This document shows, piece by piece, positions 16,974-26,663 of a DNA stretch of 64,000 bases. Source of the DNA: Calidifontibacillus oryziterrae (GTDB taxonomy: Bacteria > Bacillota > Bacilli > Bacillales > Bacillaceae_J); NCBI RefSeq assembly GCF_000331575.1, contig NZ_KB223527.1:841842-905841 (forward strand), in the 5' to 3' direction. Every line of letters begins with the position of its first letter. Within the stretch, counting starts at the first letter, position 1. The notes beneath the pieces are model-generated. The model ran no database searches, had not been told where the DNA came from, and worked only from the letters and a program-made list of their open reading frames with translations. The position numbers and the translations under genes were made by a program.

Positions 16974-19319
16974 TCACATAAAATCATACGGACTAAGACT
17001 TTCCATGTTTGTTTCTTCTTGTTTTTCAACATTATTCTCATTAAATCTTTCGGTAATTTTGACTGCTAACGTTGTTTTCCTTAAGCCTTCATCCTGCCGT
17101 AGAACACCTTGTCGCAAAGCTTCCTCATCACCACATAAAATTAAATAATCCTTACTTCTTGTAATCGCAGTGTAAATCAAATTTCTTCGGAGCATTCGAT
17201 AATAACCCTTTACAACTGGAAAAATTACAATTGGAAATTCACTTCCCTGTGACTTATGAATGGAGCAACAGTAAGCGTGAGTTATTTTGGAAAGGTCCTG
17301 CCTTGTATATAAAACTTCAATACCTTCAAAGCTTATTATAATTTGATCCGTACCTTCTGTATTTTCTTTAGCATAAATGATACTTACGATTTCACCGATA
17401 TCGCCATTAAATACATTATCATCTGGTTGGTTGATAAGCTGTAGCACCTTATCACCTACTCGGTAAATAATTTCTCCAAATGATAACTCGCGTTTTTGGT
17501 CACTTTTAGGGTTAAATAGCAGCTGCAGCATTTTATTGAGCGTATCTATACCCGCTGAGCCACGGTACATTGGTGCTAATACTTGAACATCTCTTGCAGT
17601 ATAGCCTTTTTTGAGTGCGTTTTGACATACTTGAGATACGACATCGAGAATTTGACCCTGCTTACATTTAAAAAAGGCACGGTCTACTTTTGGACTTGTT
17701 ATATCAGTTGGTAGTTTTCCAACCTTAATGCTATGTGCTAAATCAATAATCGAAGAACCCTCCGATTGCCGATATATATCTGTTAATCGAACCGTTTTAA
17801 TTTTTTCTGTCATTAGCAAATCTTTAAGGACTTGACCTGGGCCAACAGACGGTAATTGATCTTCGTCACCAACTAAGATTACTTGGACTTCATCAGGTAA
17901 TGCCTTAAAAAGCTGATTGGCTAACCATATGTCAACCATTGAAAATTCATCAATAATAACAAGCTTTCCCCCAATTGGATTTTCTTCATCATGACTAAAG
18001 CCTTCAGATCCGTTCCACCCAAGTAGTCGATGGATAGTTACTGCAGGAAGCCCAGTTGATTCTGTCATTCTTTTTGCGGCTCTCCCTGTTGGGGCTGCTA
18101 ATATGAAAGGAAAACTTTCGTCCTTTTTATAGTCTTTAGGGTTTAATGAATATCCATGCAACTGTGAATAAATTTCAACAATACCCTTAATAACGGTTGT
18201 TTTCCCAGTTCCTGGTCCACCCGTCATGATCATAATTGGTGAGGTAATTGCTGTTTGTATTGCATCCTTTTGTGATGGAGCATATTGTACCTGTAATCTT
18301 TCTTCTAATGATCCTAATGCCATTAAAAATTCAGATTCGGGAAATTGCTCATTAAACTTTTCTTGCTCTGCAATTCTTTTCAAGCTTGTAACAAGACCTT
18401 TTTCCGCGAAAAATAGCGAGGGTAAATAAACTCGATCCTCTTCGACAATAATTTTTTCTTCCTCGCCAAGTGAAATTATTTCCCGAGAAATGTCGACTTC
18501 AGAAACCTTATTTTCTTTGGCTTTTTCATTTATTAATTTATAAACCTCAATTATAAAAGGCTCAATATTCAAATAAACGTGACCATCCTGAATGGACTGT
18601 TGATTTAACGTATATAGGCACCCCGCCCTGATTCGATCAGGGTGATTTCCTTTTATTCCCATAGATTGCCCTAGTTCGTCAGCTCTAGTGAAACCAATCC
18701 CTTCAACGTCTTCAATTAGCTTATATGGATTGTCCTGAATGATTTCGAGGGTATCTTCCTTATAGGTTTGATATATTTTCATTGAAAGCTGAGGACCGAA
18801 GCCGTAATTTGATAAAGCAATCATAATTTGTTCTAAACCTTCGTGGAGCATTAATGTTTGATAGAGGTGCTTTGCCTTTTCCTCAGGAAATTTTGGAATT
18901 GTCATTAATACGGAAGGATTCTCGATTATTTTAGTAATAGCTCGTTCTCCTAATGCTTTTACAATCTTTTGTGCAGTCTTTTTACCAATTCCAACAAATA
19001 AATCACTTGATAAGTATTGAATAATACCATCTTCCGATTGCGGCAATTCTTTTTTAAAATGATGAACCTGGTATTGTAAGCCGTGACGGGGATGGTGATG
19101 GAATTGACCGAAAAATGTATATACTTCGTCTTCATGTATGTAAGGGAAATAGCCAGCAACAATGACTTCTTTATCCTCATATTGCTCATTCGTTTCGATT
19201 ATCCGAATTCTTGCAACCGAATATACGGTTTCTTCATTATGAAAAATCATAACAATGAGCTTACCTTTAATAAATCGCTGTTGTTCTTGAAAGATATCAA
19301 TTGATTGCTGTTTTTCCAT
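16974..19319 (-). CDS. recD2: ATP-dependent RecD2 DNA helicase
   Basis: RecD2 is a 5'-3' superfamily 1B helicase not tied to RecBC and implicated in replication fork progress and repair. The 781 residues show an N-terminal OB-like region and helix-hairpin-helix stretches (GIGKKTAQKIVKALG near 115, VEGIGFTRADELG near 205). Walker A GGPGTGKTT is near 366, and the Walker B region IIDEFSMVD near 455. The UvrD-like C-terminus carries HKSQGSEF and YTAITRSK. It lies downstream of the TPR gene yrrB, with 12 bp between. Confidence 0.96.
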   Translation of the reverse strand: MEKQQSIDIFQEQQRFIKGKLIVMIFHNEETVYSVARIRIIETNEQYEDKEVIVAGYFPYIHEDEVYTFFGQFHHHPRHGLQYQVHHFKKELPQSEDGIIQYLSSDLFVGIGKKTAQKIVKALGERAITKIIENPSVLMTIPKFPEEKAKHLYQTLMLHEGLEQIMIALSNYGFGPQLSMKIYQTYKEDTLEIIQDNPYKLIEDVEGIGFTRADELGQSMGIKGNHPDRIRAGCLYTLNQQSIQDGHVYLNIEPFIIEVYKLINEKAKENKVSEVDISREIISLGEEEKIIVEEDRVYLPSLFFAEKGLVTSLKRIAEQEKFNEQFPESEFLMALGSLEERLQVQYAPSQKDAIQTAITSPIMIMTGGPGTGKTTVIKGIVEIYSQLHGYSLNPKDYKKDESFPFILAAPTGRAAKRMTESTGLPAVTIHRLLGWNGSEGFSHDEENPIGGKLVIIDEFSMVDIWLANQLFKALPDEVQVILVGDEDQLPSVGPGQVLKDLLMTEKIKTVRLTDIYRQSEGSSIIDLAHSIKVGKLPTDITSPKVDRAFFKCKQGQILDVVSQVCQNALKKGYTARDVQVLAPMYRGSAGIDTLNKMLQLLFNPKSDQKRELSFGEIIYRVGDKVLQLINQPDDNVFNGDIGEIVSIIYAKENTEGTDQIIISFEGIEVLYTRQDLSKITHAYCCSIHKSQGSEFPIVIFPVVKGYYRMLRRNLIYTAITRSKDYLILCGDEEALRQGVLRQDEGLRKTTLAVKITERFNENNVEKQEETNMESLSPYDFM

Positions 19320-19331
19320 TGTTATTCCCCT

Positions 19332-19997
19332 TTAATGCTTACGAAAGATTTGTTCAACGTTTTTCTTCCCATTGGCTGCCAAGAAGTGGTCAGGTTGTAT
19401 TTCCAATGCTTTATTAAACATCTGTAGTGAAGAAGCTGGATCATCTTTAAAAGCATAAGCAACACCTAAATTATAGTATGCATCTGAATGTTCACCATTT
19501 ATTTCAATTGTTTTTTCAAAATGCGGGATTGCCTCATCTACCATTTCGAGCATTGCTAAACATAATCCGTATTGAAACTGTGCATCAGCATCCCATTCAT
19601 TAAGCTCAACTGCTCGTTGAAAATATGGAAGAGCGAGCTTCTCCTGCCCTAATTGAGAAAGGCTCATGGCAAGCATAAAATAACAATCACCTTCAGCTAA
19701 CCCATGCTTCAACGCTTTTTCAAACATATCCTTTGCTTCAATAAAGTTGTCTTTATTATAATACGTACTTCCTGCTCCATAATAGGCGGTTGCTAACGAA
19801 TCATCAATTTCTAACGCTTTATTAAAAAACGCTAGTGCCCGTTCCGGCTCACCTACTGCCGCCAATAAATTCCCAAAATTTATATAAGCAATTGGATCAT
19901 TTGGATTTTCCGTTATCATCTCGTTAAATAACTTCGCCGCTTCTTCATACTTTCCTTGTTGCATATATTGAATTCCAAGAGTATTTTTATCAATCAT
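19332..19997 (-). CDS. yrrB: TPR-repeat protein YrrB
   Basis: This is a 221-residue protein made almost entirely of about six tetratricopeptide repeats of 34 residues, for example DPIAYINFGNLLAAVGEPE followed by RALAFFNKALEID. TPR arrays form superhelical protein-binding surfaces. ATG at 19997 follows GAAGGAG at the right distance and gives a start (MIDKNTLGIQYMQQGKYEEA) like that of the B. subtilis protein. It sits between mnmA and recD2. No partner is evident. Confidence 0.9.
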   Translation of the reverse strand: MIDKNTLGIQYMQQGKYEEAAKLFNEMITENPNDPIAYINFGNLLAAVGEPERALAFFNKALEIDDSLATAYYGAGSTYYNKDNFIEAKDMFEKALKHGLAEGDCYFMLAMSLSQLGQEKLALPYFQRAVELNEWDADAQFQYGLCLAMLEMVDEAIPHFEKTIEINGEHSDAYYNLGVAYAFKDDPASSLQMFNKALEIQPDHFLAANGKKNVEQIFRKH

Positions 19998-20126
19998 ACA
20001 ATAGTCTCCTTCATTTAACGTGAATCCTGTCCTTCGAAACACATTGTAATTTCTAAATTAATAAGCTTATTTATGAGATTTTTCAATTCTTAACGAGTTA
20101 AACCTCAATTCTAAGATGAATTGAGG

Positions 20127-21257
<1,131 letters not shown>

Positions 21258-21317
21258 CTACCAATAGTTTCGATCTAGTTCATATATGCTTGTGCTGTTA
21301 AAGAATTGTATTGATTT

Positions 21318-22463
21318 TTATGTTAACCGTTTAACAATTTTTGTAATATCATATGCTGCTTCTTCAACTTGTTCAACAGTATTGCCATAACCAAAGCTAA
21401 AGCGAATTGATGAATGGATCTTGCTCGCATCTTGTCCGAACATTGCAACTAGTACATGGGAAGGGTCAATGGAACCAGCTGTACACGCAGAACCACTAGA
21501 GGCTGCAACACCAGCCAAATCAAAATTAACTAGCAATGATTCCACATTCGTTCCCGGAAAAGAAACATTTAAAATCTGTGGGAGAACTTCTTTTGCTCCT
21601 TTATTATTGATTGCAAAAGCAATCCCTTCTTCAGTAAATATAGTGATCATCCGCTCTTTAAACCGTAGGAAGCTTTCAATCTTTTTAGCACGTTCGTTTT
21701 CAACTATTTGAACAGCTTTTTTAAACCCAATAATCCCTGGCACATTTTCAGTACCAGCCCGACGTTTCCTTTCTTGTTCACCGCCATATTGCTGTGCCAC
21801 TAACTTTACACCTTTTCTTACATACAATAAACCAATCCCTTTAGGGCCATTAATTTTATGTGCAGACGCTGACATTAAATCTAAGCGAAGTTCGTTTACG
21901 TCAATTTCGACGCTTCCGAACGCCTGGACAGCATCTGAATGAAACAGTATATCCGTTTCTGCTAACAATTCACCGATAGCTTGAATTGGTTGCATTGTGC
22001 CAACCTCATTGTTTCCAAGCATAATCGATACTAAAATAGTTGTGTCCTTTATTGCTTTTTTCAAATCTTCAACATCTATTTCTCCGTATTGATTTACCGG
22101 TAAATATGTAATTTCGAAGCCTTCTTTTTCAAGATATTTGCATGTATGTAAGACCGCATGGTGTTCAACGGCTGTTGTAATAATGTGATTCCCTTTTTCC
22201 TTATAGGCTCTAGCTACGCCCATAAGAGCAAGATTATCCGCTTCCGTACCACCACTAGTAAAAATAATTTCACTTTCTTTAGCATTTATACTTTTTGCAA
22301 TAATTTCCCTAGACTCGTCCACCGCATGTCTCGACTTACGCCCAAACGAATGAACACTGGAAGGATTCCCAAAAACATTGACCATATAGGGTATCATCTC
22401 TTCCACGACTAAAGGATGTGTTGGCGTTGTTGCTGCATGGTCTAAATATATCGGTTGTTGCAT
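21318..22463 (-). CDS. iscS: Cysteine desulfurase (YrvO type), partner of MnmA
   Basis: This 381-residue PLP enzyme takes sulfur from cysteine. Motifs are YLDHAATTPTHP at the start, TSGGTEADNLAL, HSDAVQAFG with the PLP Asp, SASAHKINGPKGIG with the Schiff-base Lys, and SSGSACTAG with the persulfide Cys near residue 327. ATG at 22463 follows AGGTGAAAG. The order cymR, desulfurase, mnmA is conserved in Bacillaceae, and CymR likely influences sulfur supply nearby. Confidence 0.95.
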   Translation of the reverse strand: MQQPIYLDHAATTPTHPLVVEEMIPYMVNVFGNPSSVHSFGRKSRHAVDESREIIAKSINAKESEIIFTSGGTEADNLALMGVARAYKEKGNHIITTAVEHHAVLHTCKYLEKEGFEITYLPVNQYGEIDVEDLKKAIKDTTILVSIMLGNNEVGTMQPIQAIGELLAETDILFHSDAVQAFGSVEIDVNELRLDLMSASAHKINGPKGIGLLYVRKGVKLVAQQYGGEQERKRRAGTENVPGIIGFKKAVQIVENERAKKIESFLRFKERMITIFTEEGIAFAINNKGAKEVLPQILNVSFPGTNVESLLVNFDLAGVAASSGSACTAGSIDPSHVLVAMFGQDASKIHSSIRFSFGYGNTVEQVEEAAYDITKIVKRLT

Positions 22464-22492
22464 ACTTTCACCTGCTTTTTTCGATAGCAATG

Positions 22493-22909
22493 TTAAATGT
22501 AAAACATATATGAATCTTGATTATCCCCTTCATATGTAGCTAAATCATGAAGCGTCGTCGTATCAAGCACTTCTTTGACCGCATCACGAATTCGGATCCA
22601 TAATTCCCGCTTGGCAGGCTCTTCGTCATCTAAAACCTCGACAGGACTTATTGGTCCTTCAAGCACTCGAATGATATCACCAGCAGTAATATTTTCGGCT
22701 TCTTTAGCTAAAATATAACCACCATATGCCCCACGAACACTTTTTACTAATCCCGCATTCCGTAAGGGCGCAATTAACTGTTCTAAATAATGCTCTGATA
22801 AATCATGATCCTTTGCGATATTTTTTAATGGAATCGGTCCTTCTCCAAATTTTTTTGCTAACGCAATCATGATGGTCAAGCCGTAACGACCTTTCGTCGA
22901 TATTTTCAA
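22493..22909 (-). CDS. cymR: CymR, Rrf2-family cysteine metabolism repressor
   Basis: CymR is the master repressor of cysteine metabolism and works with CysK. The 138-residue protein begins LKISTKGRYGLTIMIALAKK and has the Rrf2 winged helix-turn-helix (LSEHYLEQLIAPLRNAGLV). It lacks the three Cys cluster of iron-sulfur Rrf2 proteins. VEVLDDEEPAKRELWIR and YMFYI at the end match CymR. TTG at 22909 follows GAGGTGAG; the longer frame adds a non-conserved extension. Confidence 0.95.
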   Translation of the reverse strand: MKISTKGRYGLTIMIALAKKFGEGPIPLKNIAKDHDLSEHYLEQLIAPLRNAGLVKSVRGAYGGYILAKEAENITAGDIIRVLEGPISPVEVLDDEEPAKRELWIRIRDAVKEVLDTTTLHDLATYEGDNQDSYMFYI

Positions 22910-23090
22910 AACACTCACCTCAATAACACTTTTTAAAATTACAATTTTCAACATCCGCTTCCAAAATGTCAACGCTATTATATCATGAAAATGTTTCCTC
23001 ATACATTTTTTCAAGTTTTTAATTGATATGCTATTTTAGCATGATACTTAGAAAAATTAAAATAAAAGTAATTATTTTCTGTTACTATAG

Positions 23091-23141
23091 ATGATAGAAA
23101 TACGTGATAGAAATAAGTGATAGAAATAAGTGATAGAAAAT
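23091..23141 (+). repeat. Short 13-bp tandem repeat between cymR and rarA
   Basis: The unit gtgatagaaataa occurs twice exactly, with a near copy before (gatagaaatac) and a partial copy after, in the region between divergent cymR and rarA. It could affect spacing of regulatory sites or be neutral slippage. Confidence 0.8.
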
Positions 23142-23214
23142 TATTCAATACTGTCGCAACGTAGGATTGAATGGTGTATTGAAAAACGAATGAAAAATAT
23201 TTGGAGTGATTTAG

Positions 23215-24501
23215 ATGAGAATAGAGCCACTTGCTTACCGAATGCGGCCTTCCATTATTGAAGATGTAATCGGCCAAAAACATTTATTAAGCTCTGGAAA
23301 ACCATTAGCACAAATGATTGAAAAAGGACAGCTTTCCTCAATTATTCTTTACGGCCGACCTGGAATTGGTAAAACTTCAATTGCCAATGCCATCGCAGGT
23401 TCATTAAAGCTCCCTTTTCGTAAGTTAAATGCTGTTACAAATAACAAAAAGGATTTGGAGGCTGTTGTCCAAGAAGCAAATGAGTTAAATGGTACGATTA
23501 TCTTATGTGTCGATGAACTTCATCGCTTTAGTAAGACGCAAATAGAATTTCTTTTGCCTTTTATCGAAAATGGTTTATTAATATTAATCGGATTAACAAG
23601 TGAAAATCCATATCACAATATTAATCCTGCAATTCGCTCAAGGTGCCAAATTTTTGAGCTAATGCCATTAACTAAAGAAGAAATAATCACGGGATTGAAG
23701 CGTGCAATAGCTGATCACCAAAACGGGCTAGGTGACAACCAGCTTGAAGTAAGTGATGAAACTTTAAATTTCATTGCAGAAATGAGTGGTGGAGACTTAC
23801 GAAGCGCATTAAATAAGCTTGAAATCTCATTCTTAACTGCCAAAACAAATGTTATTACGACCGATTTGGTGAAGGAAGCAATTCAAAGAAATGATATTAG
23901 TATTGACAAAGATGGTGATGCTCATTACGATGCATTAAGTGCCTTCCATAAATCACTACGTGGTGGTGATGTTGATGCCGCAATTTTATACTTAGCATTA
24001 CTAATCGAAGGCGGAGATTTGATTGGCATTTCACGACGATTGCTTTGTGTTGCCTATGAAGATGTTGGCTTAGCAAAGCCTGAAATGGGGGAACGTACAT
24101 TAGCTGCAATTCAAACCGCCGAGCGTTTAGGATTCCCAGAAGCACGTATACCCTTAGCAAATATCGTGATTGAGCTTTGCCTTTCACCTAAATCAAACCG
24201 TGCCTATATGGCTATTAATCAAGCACTTGATTTTATTAGAAGCGGAAAAAAAGTCGCCATTCCTAGTCATTTAAAGGATGCACATTACCATAACGCAAAG
24301 AAATTAGCACGAGGAATTGATTATCAATACCCCCATGATTTTCAAATCGGTAAATTTGGGGGGTGGGTCCCTCAGCAATATTTACCAAATGACCTCATAA
24401 ATAAAAGATTTTACGACCCACTTGAAGCTGGTCAAGAGGAAAAATACATGAAGCTTTATGAGAAGTTAAAAACTGAACAACTGAAAAGAATAACGAAGTA
24501 G
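23215..24501 (+). CDS. rarA: Replication-associated recombination protein RarA (MgsA)
   Basis: This AAA+ ATPase of 428 residues is related to clamp loaders and acts at stalled replication forks. The sequence has RMRPSIIEDVIGQKHLL, Walker A GRPGIGKTS near residue 48, Walker B CVDELHRF near 100, sensor 1 GLTSENP and the tetramerisation C-terminal domain with YEDVGLAKPEMG. GGAGTG lies six bases before the ATG. It is divergent from cymR. Confidence 0.95.
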   Translation: MRIEPLAYRMRPSIIEDVIGQKHLLSSGKPLAQMIEKGQLSSIILYGRPGIGKTSIANAIAGSLKLPFRKLNAVTNNKKDLEAVVQEANELNGTIILCVDELHRFSKTQIEFLLPFIENGLLILIGLTSENPYHNINPAIRSRCQIFELMPLTKEEIITGLKRAIADHQNGLGDNQLEVSDETLNFIAEMSGGDLRSALNKLEISFLTAKTNVITTDLVKEAIQRNDISIDKDGDAHYDALSAFHKSLRGGDVDAAILYLALLIEGGDLIGISRRLLCVAYEDVGLAKPEMGERTLAAIQTAERLGFPEARIPLANIVIELCLSPKSNRAYMAINQALDFIRSGKKVAIPSHLKDAHYHNAKKLARGIDYQYPHDFQIGKFGGWVPQQYLPNDLINKRFYDPLEAGQEEKYMKLYEKLKTEQLKRITK

Positions 24502-24704
24502 CTCAAACTTATTTCTAGATATTTCTAGTAATAGTCTCCAACTCCCTATTAAAGGAATGTCCTACTATTTTAATTGATATTGGCACTTACATGAACCATT
24601 TTCAAAGAATGTTTGGCCAAACTAGTAAAGTATAATCAAAAAAAAAAGTGGGCAGATTAATAGATAAAGGCAATAAAATCTATTAACGTAAAGGAGTTGA
24701 AAAT

Positions 24705-25412
24705 ATGAAAATAAGACAGGATGCTTGGTCACACGAGGATGATTTGCTACTTGCTGAAACTGTATTACGGCATATCCGAACTGGTAGCACACAACTAAAT
24801 GCGTTTGAAGAGGTTGGCAATAAGCTTAACAGGACCTCAGCTGCATGTGGATTTCGTTGGAACGCCGAAGTACGACAAAAATACGAACAAGCAATGGAGC
24901 TTGCCAAGAAACAACGGAAAGAAAGAAAAAGAATACTAGCCCTGCAATCCCAACAAAATAACAAAGAACAAATGATAACGAATCTTTCATTTGATTATGA
25001 AAAAACAGTCGAGGCTGAAGCACCAGCTCCTTTTGAACAATTACCTCGGCAATATGCTGAGCAGGATTCGTTTATAAATCGTCAAATAAACAATCAGACA
25101 GACCAAAAGGATATGGACATAAATACCATTATTGCATTTCTAGAACGTATGAAAGTCTCTAGTGCAAATTCTCAAATCGTCAGAACAGAAAATGAAAGAC
25201 TTGCTAGAGAAAATTATCAGCTTGTAAGCGAGAAAGAAAAATTACAAAAAAAATTACAAAGAGTGGCACAGGAAAACGAAATGATTCAAGAAGATTATCA
25301 GTCTTTATTACACATTATGGACCGTGCACGAAGGATGGTTTCAATTCAAAATCAAAGCAATCTCTCACCATTGGATGAGAATAATGAAGGTTTTGAACAA
25401 ATAGCAAAATGA
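24705..25412 (+). CDS. rsfA: RsfA-family prespore-specific transcriptional regulator
   Basis: This 235-residue protein begins MKIRQDAWSHEDDLLLAETV, a Myb/SANT-like DNA-binding region that continues to FRWNAEVRQKY, as in B. subtilis RsfA. RsfA is made in the forespore under sigmaF. A basic stretch AKKQRKERKR follows, and residues 160-210 form a coiled coil (ENERLARENYQLVSEKEKL). Orthology to RsfA rather than to another family member is not proven. AAGGAG lies nine bases before the start. Confidence 0.82.
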   Translation: MKIRQDAWSHEDDLLLAETVLRHIRTGSTQLNAFEEVGNKLNRTSAACGFRWNAEVRQKYEQAMELAKKQRKERKRILALQSQQNNKEQMITNLSFDYEKTVEAEAPAPFEQLPRQYAEQDSFINRQINNQTDQKDMDINTIIAFLERMKVSSANSQIVRTENERLARENYQLVSEKEKLQKKLQRVAQENEMIQEDYQSLLHIMDRARRMVSIQNQSNLSPLDENNEGFEQIAK

Positions 25413-25437
25413 GGTTGTTGTCTGACAACCTTATTTT
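25411..25437 (+). terminator. Terminator after rsfA
   Basis: GGTTGT (25413-25418) pairs with ACAACC (25425-25430), followed by TTATTTTT. It overlaps the 3' end of the convergent tcdA. Confidence 0.75.
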
Positions 25438-26201
25438 TGTGGTGCTACCCGATTAATCTTTATATCCTTTATGATTTCAGTTACCACATACCCGCCCATA
25501 ATTAATCCTGCTGTTGAAGGAACAAAAGCGTTAGAGGCAGGCGGTATTTTCGCTTTTCTTACTTGTGCATTTTCATCTGGGACGATTTCTTTTCTAATAT
25601 CTTCTCGGATGACAATTGGACTTTCATCTGAAAATACAACTTTCACTCCTTTATGAATTCCGTCCTTACGTAGTTTTTGACGAATTACCTTGGCAATTGG
25701 ATCGGTATGTGTTTTCGAAATATCCGCTATCTTTAAACGCGTTGGATCGAGCTTGTTTGCTGCACCCATACTCGTTATTAACGGCACATGTCGTTTAAGA
25801 CATTCTTTAATTAAATGGATTTTATATGTGATCGTGTCAGATGCATCAATTACATAATCCAGATTATATCCAAAAAACTCCTCGTACGTTTCTTCTGTAT
25901 AAAACATTTTTAAAGCAATTACTTCACATTCCGGATTAATGTCAGCTATTCGTTCCTTCATTAGGTCAACCTTTGGGCGACCGATTGTTGATAATAACGC
26001 ATGTAGCTGACGATTAATATTTGTAATATCCACGTCATCTTTATCTACAAGTATTAGTCTTCCAACTCCGGATCGCGCCAAAGATTCCACCGCAAACGAT
26101 CCTACTCCGCCGATGCCTAAAACGGCAACAGTGCTATTTTTTAATAATTCCAATCCTTCTTTCCCGAAAGCTAACTCATTTCTAGAAAATTGGTGCAACA
26201 A
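25431..26201 (-). CDS. tcdA: tRNA threonylcarbamoyladenosine dehydratase TcdA
   Basis: This E1/ThiF-like enzyme cyclises t6A37 of tRNA to ct6A with ATP. The 256 residues show the nucleotide-binding VAVLGIGGVGSFAVESLARSG, the acidic VDKDDVDITNINRQ stretch and VIDASDTITYK. B. subtilis YrvM is at the same place, between rarA/rsfA and aspS. The start is TTG at 26201, or the TTG one codon inside; AGGAG is about 11 bases upstream. Confidence 0.93.
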   Translation of the reverse strand: MLHQFSRNELAFGKEGLELLKNSTVAVLGIGGVGSFAVESLARSGVGRLILVDKDDVDITNINRQLHALLSTIGRPKVDLMKERIADINPECEVIALKMFYTEETYEEFFGYNLDYVIDASDTITYKIHLIKECLKRHVPLITSMGAANKLDPTRLKIADISKTHTDPIAKVIRQKLRKDGIHKGVKVVFSDESPIVIREDIRKEIVPDENAQVRKAKIPPASNAFVPSTAGLIMGGYVVTEIIKDIKINRVAPQK

Positions 26202-26229
26202 TTTAAATCACACTCCTAAATATCACGTC

Positions 26230-26277
26230 GGTGCCAGGGCGGTGTCCATAGAGGTGTCCATAGAGGTTCCTGACCCC
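26230..26277 (+). repeat. Element B copy 1: palindrome-ended minisatellite
   Basis: The ends GGTGCCAGG and CCTGACCCC form imperfect inverted repeats around two copies of the 12-bp unit GGTGTCCATAGA (26241-26264), followed by GGTTCCTGAC. The same element is found near 47.45 and 58.35 kb. It lies between the 6S RNA gene and tcdA. Confidence 0.88.
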
Positions 26278-26335
26278 GGAATAAAATGGAAATACTATGC
26301 CCTAATATAATATTGTTTTTCCCATTTACGGCATA

Positions 26336-26586
26336 AAAAACCCTAAGCAAATTTTGCTTAGGGCTGATCATTTACATGATTGAAAGTCCCGATTGTGTCG
26401 TCATCGTCCTTCGTTTTGGCCCCGCCAAACGTAGGTGGGTGCTCTGTTTCAAACTTCTGTAGATCCTCAGGCGGCAAAATGCCAGCTCATTTACAAGGCG
26501 TGTACGCAGTTCGAAAACTCCAAGCTCCCTTAAACTTTCTGTTCGGTCAAAACTTAATGGTTAATAACGAGTCACTTCAGGACTTT
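26336..26586 (-). ncRNA. ssrS: 6S RNA (6S-1/BsrA type)
   Basis: On the minus strand the transcript begins about AAAGTCCTGAAGTGACTCG near 26586 and ends in a hairpin (CCCTAAGCAAATTTTGCTTAGGG at 26341-26363 plus T-run). The ends can pair (gtcctgaa with the 3' part), leaving a long, largely self-complementary rod with an internal bulge typical of 6S RNA, which binds sigmaA holoenzyme. It lies between aspS and the yrvM (tcdA) gene, the B. subtilis bsrA position. The processed 3' end cannot be fixed. Confidence 0.85.
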
Positions 26587-26594
26587 GTACTGTC

Positions 26595-26623
26595 ATAATA
26601 CCATATTTAAAAGACAGATTCAA
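26595..26623 (-). promoter_or_regulatory. SigmaA-type promoter of 6S RNA
   Basis: On the minus strand TTGAAT (26618-26623) and TATTAT (26595-26600) are spaced by 17 bp. The start would fall about 8-10 bases downstream, near the predicted RNA 5' end. Confidence 0.65.
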
Positions 26624-26663
26624 GATTATCTCGACCATTGACTGGGATTGATTAAATAGCCAT

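Noticed and set aside
23011..23283. 90-codon minus-strand frame upstream of cymR
   Set aside because: It overlaps the rarA start, has no ribosome site and lies across the tandem repeats.
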